DNA from: Tibeticola sediminis
GTDB lineage: Bacteria > Pseudomonadota > Gammaproteobacteria > Burkholderiales > Burkholderiaceae_C
Assembly: GCF_003843835.1 (NCBI RefSeq)
Contig: NZ_RKQL01000001.1
Span: 868,001 to 932,000, forward strand
DNA: 64,000 nucleotides
Direction: 5' to 3'
Shown: positions 53,357 through 63,206 of the stretch, one piece after another
How the letters are laid out: the number at the start of each line of letters is the position of its first letter
Numbering within the stretch: the first letter of the stretch is position 1
Translations under genes and position numbers: made by a program
The notes under the pieces: model-generated
Told to the model about the DNA's origin: nothing
Databases searched by the model: none
What the model saw: the letters and a program-made list of their open reading frames with translations, nothing else

Positions 53357-54240
53357 CGCCGCTCCTCATCCAGCAGCCGCAGCAGATACTGTCCGTAACG
53401 ATTTTTCGCCAACGGTTGCGCCAAGCGCTCGAGTTGCGCGTCATCGATCCAGCCGTTGCGCCAGGCGATCTCTTCGGGGCACGCGATCTTGAGGCCCTGG
53501 CGGTTTTCCAGCGTGGCGATGAACTGGCCCGCATCGAGCAGGCTTTCGTGGGTGCCGGTGTCGAGCCAGGCGTAGCCGCGCTGCATGATCTGCACGTTGA
53601 GCTGGCCTTGCTCGAGATACGCCTGATTGACGGCCGTGATTTCCAGTTCCCCGCGTGCGCTCGGGCGTACGGCCTTGGCGATTTCCACCACCTGCTCGTC
53701 ATAGAAATAGAGGCCCGTGACCGCATAGCTGCTTTTGGGCCGAGCCGGCTTTTCTTCGATGCTCACGGCGCGCCGCTGCGCATCGAATTCGACCACGCCA
53801 TAGCGTTCGGGATCCTGGACGTGATAGGCAAACACTGTCGCACCTCGCGTCTGCGCATCCGCCGAACGCAAAAGCGAAGCAAAGTCGTGCCCGTAAAAAA
53901 GGTTGTCGCCGAGCACCAGCGCACAGGGCGAGCCGACGATGAAGCGCTCGCCGATTAGAAAAGCCTGCGCCAAACCGTCGGGGCTGGGCTGGACCGCATA
54001 GGCGATCGACATACCCCACTGGCGACCGTCGCCCAGCAACTGCTCGAAGCGCGGCGTGTCCTGCGGCGTGCTGATCACCAGCACCTCACGCAAGCCCGCC
54101 AGCATCAGCGTGCTCAAAGGGTAGTAGACCATGGGCTTGTCAAACACCGGCAAGAGCTGCTTGCTGATCGCGAGCGTCGCCGGATGCAGCCGCGTGCCCG
54201 ATCCGCCGGCGAGGATGATGCCTTTACGGGATGTTTTCAT
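53353..54240 (-). CDS. rfbA: Glucose-1-phosphate thymidylyltransferase
   Basis: This 295-residue enzyme makes dTDP-glucose, first step of dTDP-rhamnose synthesis. It has [31 protein letters not shown] split over the first 33 residues, [27 protein letters not shown] and the C-terminal [13 protein letters not shown] typical of long RmlA forms. ATGA overlaps link it to rfbD and rfbC. Confidence 0.96.
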   Translation of the reverse strand: MKTSRKGIILAGGSGTRLHPATLAISKQLLPVFDKPMVYYPLSTLMLAGLREVLVISTPQDTPRFEQLLGDGRQWGMSIAYAVQPSPDGLAQAFLIGERFIVGSPCALVLGDNLFYGHDFASLLRSADAQTRGATVFAYHVQDPERYGVVEFDAQRRAVSIEEKPARPKSSYAVTGLYFYDEQVVEIAKAVRPSARGELEITAVNQAYLEQGQLNVQIMQRGYAWLDTGTHESLLDAGQFIATLENRQGLKIACPEEIAWRNGWIDDAQLERLAQPLAKNRYGQYLLRLLDEERR

Positions 54241-55163
54241 GAGTGAGGAATGACCGGGGGTTGGAGCCAGTCTTCAAGCAAGCGACGCACGCCCTCGCCC
54301 CAATCGGGCAAAGCCAGATCGAACCGCTGCTGGATTTTGCGGGTATCGAGCCGGGAATTCAGGGGCCGCCGCGCGGCCGTTGGGTAGGCTTGACTCGGGA
54401 TCGGATCGAGACGCCGCGCGCGCAGCGCGGGTGCCCTGGGGTGGGCGCGAACCGTCTCGAGAATGTAGGCCGCATACGCATACCAGTTCGTCTCTCCCGC
54501 CGCGGCCAGGTGGTAAATTCCGGCGGGTTCAGACGTACCGATTTCCGAGCGCGTGACCGAACGCAGCAGATGCGCCGTGACATCGGCAATCAAATCCGCA
54601 CCGGTGGGCGCACCGATCTGGTCCGAGACGAAGCGGAGCTCCTCGCGCTCGGCCGCCAGGCGCAGCACCGAGCGGATGAAGTTCCCCCCGTGCCGCCCAT
54701 AGACCCAACTCGTGCGCAGAATCAAGTGGCGGCGGCATCGTGCCTGCACCTGTTGTTCGCCTTCGAGCTTGGTCTGCCCGTAGACATTGAGCGGTGCGGG
54801 CGCATCGCTTTCGGTCCAGGCGCGCGTCCCCGAGCCATCGAAGACGTAATCGGTGGAATAGTGCACCAGCCACGCGCCGCAAGACTCGGCCGCCTCGGCG
54901 AGCACGCCGGGCGCTGTGGCATTGACTCTTCGGGCCTGTTCGGGTTCGGACTCGGCCCGGTCGACGGCCGTGTACGCCGCGGCGTTGACGATCACCTGCG
55001 GCCGCAGCGCCTCCACGGTTTGGCGCAGCGATTGCGGCTGCGTGAAATCCGACGGCCAGCGCTCGTCCTTCGACCCCAGCGCCACCACGGTCCCCAAAGG
55101 CGCGAGGCTGCGTTGAAGTTCCCGGCCGACTTGGCCGTTCTTGCCCAACAGCAGGATCTTCAT
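54237..55163 (-). CDS. rfbD: dTDP-4-dehydrorhamnose reductase
   Basis: This 308-residue SDR reduces the final intermediate to dTDP-L-rhamnose. It has the Rossmann start [36 protein letters not shown], and the YGQTKLEGE catalytic Tyr and Lys. I chose ATG 55163, which overlaps the rfbB stop as ATGA; an upstream frame start at 55250 is inside rfbB. The C-terminal region ([14 protein letters not shown]) is also typical. Confidence 0.95.
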   Translation of the reverse strand: MKILLLGKNGQVGRELQRSLAPLGTVVALGSKDERWPSDFTQPQSLRQTVEALRPQVIVNAAAYTAVDRAESEPEQARRVNATAPGVLAEAAESCGAWLVHYSTDYVFDGSGTRAWTESDAPAPLNVYGQTKLEGEQQVQARCRRHLILRTSWVYGRHGGNFIRSVLRLAAEREELRFVSDQIGAPTGADLIADVTAHLLRSVTRSEIGTSEPAGIYHLAAAGETNWYAYAAYILETVRAHPRAPALRARRLDPIPSQAYPTAARRPLNSRLDTRKIQQRFDLALPDWGEGVRRLLEDWLQPPVIPHS

Positions 55164-56224
55164 CGGAGCGCCGCGTACTGGGTCTGCACCCATTGCCGAT
55201 AGGCACCGCTCTGGACGCGAGCCACCCAATCCGGATGATCGAGATACCACCGCACGGTCTTGCGGATGCCGGTGTCGAAGGTTTCGGCCGGCGTCCAGCC
55301 CAATTCCCGTTCGATCTTGCGCGCATCGATCGCATACCGACGGTCATGGCCGGGCCGGTCGCGCACATGGGTGATTTGGGTCGCGTAGCTGCGCCCGTCG
55401 GCGCGGGGCCGCCATTCGTCGAGCAGCGCGCACAGCGTGCGCACGATCTCGATGTTGGTTTTCTCTTGGCGGCCGCCGATGTTGTAGACCTCGCCAGGAA
55501 CACCGGCCTCGAGCACCCGGCGAATCGCGGCGCAGTGGTCGCCCACATAGAGCCAGTCGCGCACCTGGAGGCCGTCGCCGTACACCGGCAGGGGCTGGTC
55601 GGCCAGCGCATGCACGATCATCAAGGGAATGAGCTTTTCGGGGAACTGGTAAGGGCCGTAGTTGTTGGAGCAGTTCGTCGTCAGCACCGGCAGCCCATAG
55701 GTGTGGTGCCAAGCCCGCACGAGATGGTCGCTGGCCGCCTTGCTCGCGCTGTAGGGGCTGTTGGGCTCATAGCGGCGGGTTTCGGTAAACGCGGGCTCGC
55801 CCGGCTCGAGCGAGCCATAAACCTCGTCGGTCGAAACATGCAGGAAACGAAACGCCGAACGCTCAGCCGGCTCGAGCGCCGCCCAATGCGCGCGCACCGC
55901 CTCGAGCAAGGCGTAGGTACCAACGATGTTGGTCTGGACGAAATCGGCTGCGCCCTGAATCGAGCGGTCGACATGGCTTTCCGCCGCGAAATGAACGACG
56001 GCCCGCGGCCGATACCGTTCGAGCAGTCGAGCCACCAGCGCCCGGTCGGCGATGTCACCCCGCACGAACACATGGCGCGGGTCGTCTTGCAGAGGGCCCA
56101 AGTTCTCGAGATTGCCCGCGTAGGTGAGCTTGTCGAGATTCACCACCGGCTCGTCGCTCTGCGCCAGCCAGTCGAGCACGAAGTTGGCGCCGATGAAGCC
56201 GGCGCCTCCGGTCACGAGGATCAT
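55160..56224 (-). CDS. rfbB: dTDP-glucose 4,6-dehydratase
   Basis: This 354-residue extended SDR has [37 protein letters not shown] and the [12 protein letters not shown] catalytic Tyr and Lys, and the late [16 protein letters not shown]. It produces dTDP-4-keto-6-deoxyglucose. It is the first gene of the rfbBDAC-GT-wzm-wzt operon, reading toward lower coordinates. Upstream are 124 non-coding bases before the reductase gene's end, which must hold the promoter. Confidence 0.97.
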   Translation of the reverse strand: MILVTGGAGFIGANFVLDWLAQSDEPVVNLDKLTYAGNLENLGPLQDDPRHVFVRGDIADRALVARLLERYRPRAVVHFAAESHVDRSIQGAADFVQTNIVGTYALLEAVRAHWAALEPAERSAFRFLHVSTDEVYGSLEPGEPAFTETRRYEPNSPYSASKAASDHLVRAWHHTYGLPVLTTNCSNNYGPYQFPEKLIPLMIVHALADQPLPVYGDGLQVRDWLYVGDHCAAIRRVLEAGVPGEVYNIGGRQEKTNIEIVRTLCALLDEWRPRADGRSYATQITHVRDRPGHDRRYAIDARKIERELGWTPAETFDTGIRKTVRWYLDHPDWVARVQSGAYRQWVQTQYAALR

Positions 56225-56348
56225 GAAACGAGCCGAAAAGGAGAGGGAGCGCCGGCAAAGCCGCGCGGCGCGGATGCTGCCGATTATCGGGCCACGGCGA
56301 CCACGGGCATATCGCGCGGCCCAGCGCCTGCCCCGCTCCTGCCGACGC

Positions 56349-58334
56349 TCAGAAGTGGATGCCCTGCATCATCTGCTGCAAGGCCTGCGCCTCGGGCGAG
56401 AGCTGGGGCTTGCCCGATTTGTCTCCCTTGGCTGCGGGCGAGTCGGGGAACATCCGGAAACTGGTGTTCATGATGATTTGGGCCACACGCGGCATCAGCG
56501 CGTGCAGGATTTGCCCCGTGATGCCCAGCCTTGTCGCGATGCGCACCGGCTTGAAGATGCATGCCTGCGCAATCATTTCGGCGGCGTCCTCGGGTGAGAG
56601 GGTCGGCACATTGCTGTAGATCTTGGTCGGCGCAATCATGGGCGTGCGCACCAGCGGCATGTTGATCGTCGTGAAGGTCACGCCTTGATCGGCAAACTCG
56701 CTGGCCGCGCAACGCGTCCAGGCGTCGAGGGCCGCCTTGCTGGCCACGTAAGCCGAAAACCGTGGGGCGTTGGTGAGCACCCCGATCGAACTGATGTTGA
56801 CGATGTGCCCGCTGTGGCGCTGGGCCATCCCGGGCAGCAAGCCCATGGTCACACGCAAGGCGCCGAAGTAGTTGAGCTGCATGGTGCGCTCGAAGTCATG
56901 GAAGCGGTCGTAGCTCGATTCGATGGCGCGGCGGATCGAGCGGCCGGCGTTGTTGATGAGGAAATCGACGCCGCCGTGCTCGCTCAAAACCTGCGCGATG
57001 AACCGGTCGCAATCGGCCATGTTGGCGATGTCGACCGTGTAGGCGATGAAGCGATAGCCCCGCGCTTCGGCCTCCTTGCAAGCGGCCTCGAGCTTTTCGG
57101 GGTCGCGCCCGCAGATCAGCGTCGTGGCGCCCGCTTCGGCAAACTTGTGCGCAGCGGCCAAACCGATGCCCGATGAGCCTCCCGTGACGAGCACGACCTT
57201 GCCGCCGACGGTGCCGCGAAGCGAACGATCGATGTGCAACTCCGGATCGAGGTGCCGCTCCCAGTAGTCCCACAGCCGCCAGGCATAGTCCTTGAGGTTC
57301 GGACACGCGATGCCCGTGCCCTTGAGTGCCGCGAGGGTTTCGCGGCAATCGAATCGCGTCGGGTAATTGATGAAGGTCAGCACATCCTCGGGCAAGCCCA
57401 AGTCCTTCATCACGGCATGGCGAACCCGCCGCACGGGCCCCAAGGCCATGAGGCCTTTTTTGACGCTCTTCGGGATGAAGCCCAGCAAGGCTGCATTGAC
57501 GAACACATTCATCTTCGGCGCATGCGCCGCCCGGCTGAAGATGTCGAGCACATCGCCGACCCGGTAGCCAACGGGGTCGACGAGGTGGAAGCACTTGCCG
57601 CTGTCCGACACGTGATGCGCGATGTGGTCGATGGCGTCGACGACGAAATCCACCGGTACGATGTTGATCCGTCCCCCTTCGAGTCCGATCGAGGGCATCC
57701 AGGGCGGCAAGATCTGCCGCATGCGCTGGATCAGCTTGAAGAAGTAGTAGGGCCCGTCGATCTTGTCCATCTCGCCGGTGCGGCTGTCGCCGACGACCAT
57801 CGCGGGCCGATACACCGTCCACGGCACGCGGCACTCGGTGCGCACGACACGCTCGCTCTCGTGCTTGGTTTTGAAATACGGATGGTCGAGGTTCTCCGCC
57901 TCGTCGAACATGTCCTCGCGGAACACGCCCTCATACAGGCCCGCAGCGGCGATCGACGAGACATGATGGAAATGCCGAGCCTCGATGGCGCGCGCGAGTT
58001 CCACTGCATGGCGCGTGCCCTCGACGTTGACCGCCATCTGCTGTTCTTCGTCGGCACCGAGGTCATAGACCGCGGCGAGATGGAAGAAGTGGTCGATTTG
58101 ACCCTTGAGACGCTTGACGTCCTCGGCGCCGACACCGAGCTTCTTTTGTGTGAGGTCGCCCACGATCGGGATCGCCCGCTTGGCACTCACCCCCCAGGCG
58201 GCGCGCAGCTCGGGCACCTTGTCGAGGCTCTCGGGTCGGACGAGGAAATACACCTCCGAGCCTTTCCGCTCGAGCAGCTTCTGGACCAGGCGCTTGCCGA
58301 TGAACCCGGTCGCCCCCGTGACGAAATAACGCAT
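56349..58334 (-). CDS. Fatty acyl-CoA reductase, alcohol-forming (Marinobacter FACoAR type)
   Basis: This 661-residue protein has two Rossmann domains: an NAD-epimerase/reductase-like half ([46 protein letters not shown]) and an SDR half from about residue 370 ([53 protein letters not shown] split; [13 protein letters not shown]). Length and sequence, to the final [10 protein letters not shown] region, match the bifunctional Marinobacter reductase that turns acyl-CoA or acyl-ACP into fatty alcohol via aldehyde, used in wax ester synthesis. GGAGG precedes ATG 58334. The neighbouring phasin, patatin and TetR genes suggest a lipid-storage module; no wax synthase is in the window. Confidence 0.88.
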   Translation of the reverse strand: MRYFVTGATGFIGKRLVQKLLERKGSEVYFLVRPESLDKVPELRAAWGVSAKRAIPIVGDLTQKKLGVGAEDVKRLKGQIDHFFHLAAVYDLGADEEQQMAVNVEGTRHAVELARAIEARHFHHVSSIAAAGLYEGVFREDMFDEAENLDHPYFKTKHESERVVRTECRVPWTVYRPAMVVGDSRTGEMDKIDGPYYFFKLIQRMRQILPPWMPSIGLEGGRINIVPVDFVVDAIDHIAHHVSDSGKCFHLVDPVGYRVGDVLDIFSRAAHAPKMNVFVNAALLGFIPKSVKKGLMALGPVRRVRHAVMKDLGLPEDVLTFINYPTRFDCRETLAALKGTGIACPNLKDYAWRLWDYWERHLDPELHIDRSLRGTVGGKVVLVTGGSSGIGLAAAHKFAEAGATTLICGRDPEKLEAACKEAEARGYRFIAYTVDIANMADCDRFIAQVLSEHGGVDFLINNAGRSIRRAIESSYDRFHDFERTMQLNYFGALRVTMGLLPGMAQRHSGHIVNISSIGVLTNAPRFSAYVASKAALDAWTRCAASEFADQGVTFTTINMPLVRTPMIAPTKIYSNVPTLSPEDAAEMIAQACIFKPVRIATRLGITGQILHALMPRVAQIIMNTSFRMFPDSPAAKGDKSGKPQLSPEAQALQQMMQGIHF

Positions 58335-58620
58335 ACATCCCTCCAGTTTTCGATCGCAGATGGCCATCGATTCTGACGCAGCGGCAGGCCATCCGGCCTG
58401 GGCATAAACCCGAGGGAAGCGCCGTAACCCCATGGATTAGGAGCCAAACCCTACACGCGCGCCGAAGCGAGAGCTACATTGCACGCTGTCTCGTCCCAGG
58501 CGAGGCTTCAGCCGATCCCGCGATGGCCCACGAGACGCTTGGAGCCTCAGCCCGAGGGTTGCCGAAGCGGTCGATTCCGGTTCGGCCCATCGTCACCGAA
58601 ACCACATACGGAGGAATCCC
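58335..58620. other. Divergent intergenic region, 286 bases, between reductase and phasin genes
   Basis: Holds the ribosome binding sites of both genes (GGAGGG before 58334, GGAGG before 58621) and must hold their promoters. I see no convincing -35/-10 pair on either strand and no long dyad. Confidence 0.5.
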
Positions 58621-59310
58621 ATGGTCAAGAAGGTTCAGAAATCCGCGACGGCCCGCACCAAAAAGACAGCCGCTGCCAGCGCCGCACCCGCATCGGTCAA
58701 AGATTCGGCGCAACAAATCTGGCTCGCGGGCCTGGCGGCCTTCACCAAGGCACAGAACGAAGGCGGCAAGCTGTTCGAAACTCTGGTGAAGGAAGGCTTG
58801 GCCATCCAGCGCAAGACCCAAGCCGTCGCCGAAGAGAAGATCAACGAGGCAACCAACAAGATGGCCAACATGGCAACGGGCATCACGACCAAGGCCACGG
58901 GCCAATGGGACAAGCTCGAGACGATCTTCGAAGAGCGCGTGGCCCGCGCCCTCAACAAGCTGGGCGTTCCTTCGGCCAAGGACGTGGAGGCGCTGATCGC
59001 CCGCATCGAAGATCTCAACCACAGCGTGCAAAAGCTGTCGGGCAAAGCGGCGCCGGCCGCAACCAAACCCACAGCCAAGCCGGCTGCCAAGCCCGCCACC
59101 CCGCGCGCACCGGCTGCCAAGAAGGCTGCCGCACAGCCGGCCGAAGAAGCGCCCCGCGCCAAGCGCAGCCGCGCGACGGCCGCCCCGGCGGCGCAGCCCG
59201 CCGAAAAGCCCGCACGGCCCGCACGCAAGCGCGCCGCAGCATCGGCCAAAGTCGCCACCGCGCCCGAGATGAAGCCCGAAGCCGCTGAAACCGCCGCGAC
59301 GAACGCCTAA
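58621..59310 (+). CDS. Phasin-family protein with basic Ala/Lys/Pro-rich tail
   Basis: This 229-residue protein has a phasin domain in residues about 20-130 (IWLAGLAAFTKAQNEGGKLFETLVKEG, then TNKMANMATGITTKATGQWDKLETIFEERVARALNKLGVPS) and a tail of nearly 100 residues made of AAKPA-type repeats, as in PhaF of Pseudomonas. PhaF-like phasins coat polyhydroxyalkanoate granules through the first domain and bind DNA through the tail, helping granule segregation. Here it is divergent from the fatty acyl-CoA reductase, which hints at a lipid body rather than only PHA. GGAGG lies before the ATG. Confidence 0.85.
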   Translation: MVKKVQKSATARTKKTAAASAAPASVKDSAQQIWLAGLAAFTKAQNEGGKLFETLVKEGLAIQRKTQAVAEEKINEATNKMANMATGITTKATGQWDKLETIFEERVARALNKLGVPSAKDVEALIARIEDLNHSVQKLSGKAAPAATKPTAKPAAKPATPRAPAAKKAAAQPAEEAPRAKRSRATAAPAAQPAEKPARPARKRAAASAKVATAPEMKPEAAETAATNA

Positions 59311-59348
59311 CGCGCCGTCCACAGCGCAACCGACATGGTTGGCGCCGA

Positions 59349-59376
59349 TTGACGCCGCCCGCGCCGGCCCTACACT
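59349..59376 (+). promoter_or_regulatory. Sigma70-type promoter of the patatin gene, probably leaderless
   Basis: TTGACG (59349-59354) and TACACT (59371-59376) with a 16-base spacer, a close match to consensus. Transcription would start about 7 bases after the -10, at or beside the ATG at 59383, and no ribosome binding site precedes that ATG. Confidence 0.65.
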
Positions 59377-59382
59377 GCGAGC

Positions 59383-60672
59383 ATGAGCTTATCCATCGTT
59401 GACCCCGGGCGGTCGCGGCAGGCCGCCGCACGCAGCACGACCGACCCCAAAGTGGCGCTGGCACTCGCTGGCGGCGGGCCCCTGGGGGCCATTTGGGAAA
59501 TCGGTGCTCTGTGCGCGCTCGAGGAGTCGATCGCGGGGCTCAAGCTCAATGCACTCGACCACTACGTCGGGGTATCGGCCGGAGGCTTCATTGCGGCGGC
59601 GCTGGCCAACGGCATGACGGCGCGCGAGATTTGTCGCGGCTTCATCGAAAACAGCGACGAGAGCGCCGAGGTATTCGACCCGTCGTGGCTCATGCAGCCG
59701 GCTTGGGGCGAATTCGCGCGACGGGCGCGCCAGCTGCCGGCCTTGGGCACGTCGGCGCTGTGGCGGTTCTTCGTCGAGCGCCGATCCCTGATCAGCGCGC
59801 TCGAGCGCCTCGGCCCCGCGCTGCCCACCGGGGTTTTTGGTAATGAAGAGGTACACCGCCGCCTGAGCGCCTTATTTTCACGCGAGGGCCGCACGAACGA
59901 TTTTCGGCGGCTGCGCACGCGGCTGACCTTGGTTGCCACCGACCTCGACAGCGGGGCGGCCGCTCCGTTCGGCCGCCCCGGCTGGGACCATGTGCCGATT
60001 TCCCGCGCGGTACAGGCCAGTTCGGCATTGCCCGGACTGTTTCCGCCGGTCGAGATCGACGGCAAGCACTATGTCGACGGTGCCTTGAAAAAGACGCTGC
60101 ATGCCACCGTTGTGCTCGACGAAGGGGTCGATCTGCTGTTGTGTCTGAACCCGCTCGTCCCCTTCGATGCCACCGCCCCGGCTTTCGCGGACTGGCTGCG
60201 GCGCGGCTTGCCGGCGGAGCGGCGGCGCATCCCGCGCATCATCGAAGGCGGCTTGCCCGCGGTGTTGAGCCAGACCTTCCGCACCATGATCCACTCGCGG
60301 CTGGAGCTGGGCATGAAAGGCTACGAGCGCCATTACCCCGGAACCGACATCCTGCTGTTCGAGCCGGACCATCGAGACCCGGAGCTCTACCTCGCCAACA
60401 CCTTCAGCTATAGCCAGCGCCGGCAACTGGCCGAGCATGCCTACCAGCAGACACGCCACCATTTGCGCACGCACCGCAGCCGCTTCTCGCACCGTCTGGC
60501 ACGGCACGGCATGGCGCTCGACCTCGAGGCGCTCGAAGATCCGCGGCGGCATTTGGTTCAGCCCGTGGTGCCGACGAGCGCGACCGGCGTCGCACTCAAC
60601 CGCCTCGAGGAACTGCTCGAAGATCTCGCAGACTGGGTGCACGACCGGGAGCGGGAGCGCCGCGCTGCTTGA
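59383..60672 (+). CDS. Patatin-like phospholipase
   Basis: This 429-residue protein has the patatin catalytic set: the oxyanion loop GGGPLGA (about 31-37), the nucleophile serine in GVSAGG (Ser65), and the catalytic aspartate in DGAL (Asp232). It hydrolyses acyl esters of phospholipids or storage lipids; it lacks a signal peptide, so it acts in the cytoplasm. The C-terminal 130 residues (RQLAEHAYQQTRHHLRTHR) are a basic helical extension beyond the patatin domain. Its place after the phasin gene suggests action on lipid or PHA granules, an inference. Confidence 0.88.
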   Translation: MSLSIVDPGRSRQAAARSTTDPKVALALAGGGPLGAIWEIGALCALEESIAGLKLNALDHYVGVSAGGFIAAALANGMTAREICRGFIENSDESAEVFDPSWLMQPAWGEFARRARQLPALGTSALWRFFVERRSLISALERLGPALPTGVFGNEEVHRRLSALFSREGRTNDFRRLRTRLTLVATDLDSGAAAPFGRPGWDHVPISRAVQASSALPGLFPPVEIDGKHYVDGALKKTLHATVVLDEGVDLLLCLNPLVPFDATAPAFADWLRRGLPAERRRIPRIIEGGLPAVLSQTFRTMIHSRLELGMKGYERHYPGTDILLFEPDHRDPELYLANTFSYSQRRQLAEHAYQQTRHHLRTHRSRFSHRLARHGMALDLEALEDPRRHLVQPVVPTSATGVALNRLEELLEDLADWVHDRERERRAA

Positions 60673-60761
60673 ACGGCCATGGGCATTTCAGGATCGGCCG
60701 TGCCGATCCCATGTCGGTGTGAGCGCGCCGCAACGGCCTCGCGTTGGCGTAAAGTCCGGCC

Positions 60762-61439
60762 ATGGTCAAGAAAGCCCCACGTCGTACCGCGGAACGCATC
60801 CTCGAGGTCACGCTCGAACTGTTCAACCGGTTTGGCGAGCCCAATGTCTCGACGACCTTGATTTCGTCCGAGCTGCGCATCAGTCCGGGCAACCTCTACT
60901 ACCACTACCCCGCCAAAGACGAGCTCATCAACAGCCTGTTCGATCGCTTTGAAAAAGCGGCGCAGGAGCTAATGGCCGCCGGTGACGGCGTGCGCGACGT
61001 CGAGGACGCGTGGTTTTTTCTGCATTCCCTGTTCGAGCTGATTTGGCAGTACCGGTTTCTCTACCGGGACCTCAACGACCTGCTGAGCAAGAACCGGCGG
61101 CTGGAAACACATTTCCAGCTCGTGCTGCGCAATAAAACGCGCGCCATCCGCGGCATGCTCGAAGGGATGAAACGCTCAGGCGCTCTGCGCATGGAGCGCG
61201 AAGAAATGGAGCCGACGGCCACCAGCATGGTCGTGGTGCTGACCTACTGGTTGAGCTTCGAGTACGTGCGCGATCCCCGTCACGCGCTGGAACCGGAACG
61301 CGCCCAGCAAGCGTTGTTGCGGGGGGCGCACCATGTGTTGCATCTGCTCGCGCCCTACCTCGTCTCCGAGCAGCGCACGCATCTCATCGCCCTCGCCGGT
61401 GCCTACGCACCGGCCGGAGCCAACCCATCCGCCGCGTAG
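60762..61439 (+). CDS. TetR-family transcriptional regulator of the lipid module
   Basis: This 225-residue protein has the TetR helix-turn-helix (TAERILEVTLELFNRFGEPNVSTTLISSELRISPGNLYYHYPAKDEL in pieces, residues 9-54) and a helical ligand domain with DVEDAWFFLHSLFELIWQYRFLYRD, typical of the TetR group found near phospholipid/fatty-acid genes in betaproteobacteria. It follows the patatin gene on the same strand by 89 bases. No convincing Shine-Dalgarno precedes the ATG (only GGCC), another possible leaderless start with TAAAGT 7 bases upstream. Confidence 0.82.
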   Translation: MVKKAPRRTAERILEVTLELFNRFGEPNVSTTLISSELRISPGNLYYHYPAKDELINSLFDRFEKAAQELMAAGDGVRDVEDAWFFLHSLFELIWQYRFLYRDLNDLLSKNRRLETHFQLVLRNKTRAIRGMLEGMKRSGALRMEREEMEPTATSMVVVLTYWLSFEYVRDPRHALEPERAQQALLRGAHHVLHLLAPYLVSEQRTHLIALAGAYAPAGANPSAA

Positions 61440-61521
61440 GCGAGGACGTCGTCACGAAGACGGCGTTCGCTCGGGTTTCAAGCGCTCTTTGGCCGTTGTG
61501 CCGGCATCATCTGGCGCTTCG

Positions 61522-61576
61522 GGCAACGCTGAAACAGCCGCTCGCGCGCCATCGCAGGAACTGATTCAGCGTTGCC
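61522..61576. mobile_element. Family B MITE, short copy B3 (55 bp, core deleted)
   Basis: Ends GGCAACGCTGAAACAG and, inverted, CTGATTCAGCGTTGCC match family B. Only 23 bases lie between them, and the palindromic core is absent. Flanks are TTCG and TTAG, a 4-bp duplication with one mismatch. It lies in the gap between the TetR and coaX genes (convergent ends), 10 bases from the coaX stop. Confidence 0.75.
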
Positions 61577-61586
61577 TTAGGTGCTC

Positions 61587-62360
61587 TTATTTTTGAAGCG
61601 ACCAACGGTGCTCGGCCATGACGAGCAAGCCGTCGAAGATGAGACTCTCGACGAGTTCGACGTCCTCGGCCATGCTGGGCGCCATCTTCCAACCCGCGCC
61701 GCCGGTCATGATGCAGGCGGGCCGGGCGCCGGTATGGGCGCGCAGGTGCTCGCGCATACACTCGACGGCGCCGACGATCGCGTAGGTGCCCCCGCTGGTG
61801 AGCGCGTCGCTCGTGTTCGTGGGAAACGGCCGCACCACGCCGGTCGGCACATGCAGGCCCGCAGTGCCGGATTCGAGCGCGCGCAGCATGATGCCGTGTC
61901 CGGGCAGGATGAGCCCACCCAGAAAGCGGCCGTCCGCATCGACCGCGTCGACCGTCACAGCGGTTCCCACCATGACGACGACCATCGGCCGACGCTCGCC
62001 GCGCGCCAGCAAACGATGGCGCGCGCCGATCATCGCCACCCAGCGGTCCGGCCCCAGACGCGCGGGGTGGTCGTACCCGTTGATGAGCCCGGCCTCGGCA
62101 GCGCTGGCGACGACCCAGTTCGGCGCGACATCCCAAAGCTCCATTTGCTCCTGGACCCGCCGCTTGACGGCCTCCCCCGCCACCACGCAGCCGAGCATAT
62201 GCGTGGGCGCTGGCAACATCGCCCAAGGCCCTTCGCCGAGCGACTCGATGTGCTCCAGGAATTCCACGCCGTCGGCGAGCTTGCGCGACGCGGTATGAGC
62301 CCGTTCGTACAGCGCCCACTTGAGTCGCGTGTTGCCGACGTCGATCGCAAGAAAAGTCAT
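61587..62360 (-). CDS. coaX: Type III pantothenate kinase
   Basis: This 257-residue kinase phosphorylates pantothenate, the first step of CoA synthesis. It has the starting phosphate loop [13 protein letters not shown], the pantothenate segment [22 protein letters not shown], and the [15 protein letters not shown] segment, all family hallmarks. I chose ATG 62360; ATG 62369 (MPAMTFL) is possible. It follows the LuxR-type gene by 31 bases on the same strand. Confidence 0.92.
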   Translation of the reverse strand: MTFLAIDVGNTRLKWALYERAHTASRKLADGVEFLEHIESLGEGPWAMLPAPTHMLGCVVAGEAVKRRVQEQMELWDVAPNWVVASAAEAGLINGYDHPARLGPDRWVAMIGARHRLLARGERRPMVVVMVGTAVTVDAVDADGRFLGGLILPGHGIMLRALESGTAGLHVPTGVVRPFPTNTSDALTSGGTYAIVGAVECMREHLRAHTGARPACIMTGGAGWKMAPSMAEDVELVESLIFDGLLVMAEHRWSLQK

Positions 62361-62391
62361 GGCTGGCATTATGGCAAGCGTGCCGGGACGT

Positions 62392-63060
62392 TCAGAGCGC
62401 GCCGAGCCAGCACGCACGCTGCACCGCTGCGAGCTTGTTGTCGACGCCCAGTTTGGCCATGGCATTGGCCAGGTGGTAGTTCACGGTGCGCTCGCTGCAG
62501 CCGATCCGTTCGGCCACCTCGCGCGCGGTCAGACCGTCGAAGGTCAGCGCGAGGCATTGCCGCTCGCGCGGGCTGAGCAAGCCCTCGGCCTCGACGATGG
62601 ACCGACGCAACTGCGGCCAGATATTCATCACCGACCAGACGACGCCGACCGCGTCGGTGCGATCGTGGAAAGCGCAGGAGCTGAACAAAAAACACTCGAA
62701 CGCACGGCCTCCCGGCAGACCAAACTCGACCCGCACGAGACTTTGGAAACCGTGTCCGAGACACAGGCGCCGCCAGCGATTGCCTTCGTCGAATGCCGAC
62801 TTCGCCAGGTGCTGCCAGGCCACCAGGGGCGCGCCGGACGCCGTCCAAGCGGGGCCAAAAGCGTCGCTCTGGGCCAGCGCCTCCGCAGCGACGCGCAACA
62901 CCGGCGGATACACGGCCACCACGCGCCGCGTGGCCCCCGAATCCAGCCACTGGGGCCCGAGAATGATGACGGCCTCGACCGACTGACTGCGTAGGCCGAG
63001 CAACCAGTCGGCCAGCAGCGGGTCGAGCGCAGTGCTGTCAGAGTTCTCAGGGTGGTCCAT
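62392..63060 (-). CDS. LuxR-type transcriptional regulator
   Basis: This 222-residue protein has a C-terminal LuxR/GerE helix-turn-helix ([26 protein letters not shown], then [19 protein letters not shown], residues about 160-210). The first 150 residues form an alpha/beta domain ([27 protein letters not shown]) that is not a receiver domain and lacks a phospho-acceptor aspartate pattern; it may be an autoinducer-binding or PAS-like domain. It is divergent from the histidine kinase gene across 146 bases, which suggests, but does not prove, a functional link. Confidence 0.8.
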   Translation of the reverse strand: MDHPENSDSTALDPLLADWLLGLRSQSVEAVIILGPQWLDSGATRRVVAVYPPVLRVAAEALAQSDAFGPAWTASGAPLVAWQHLAKSAFDEGNRWRRLCLGHGFQSLVRVEFGLPGGRAFECFLFSSCAFHDRTDAVGVVWSVMNIWPQLRRSIVEAEGLLSPRERQCLALTFDGLTAREVAERIGCSERTVNYHLANAMAKLGVDNKLAAVQRACWLGAL

Positions 63061-63206
63061 CGCCTCGGGAATTCAAAACTCAGACAATAGCAGGCTTGCC
63101 GGGTTCGCCGTTTGCTCGAATTCGGCGCCCAACGACGACCCGGCGTGCCCCCTGCGCGGTGCACGATTTCGCACGAACCCACCCGACCTTGGCAAGCGAG
63201 CGACCC

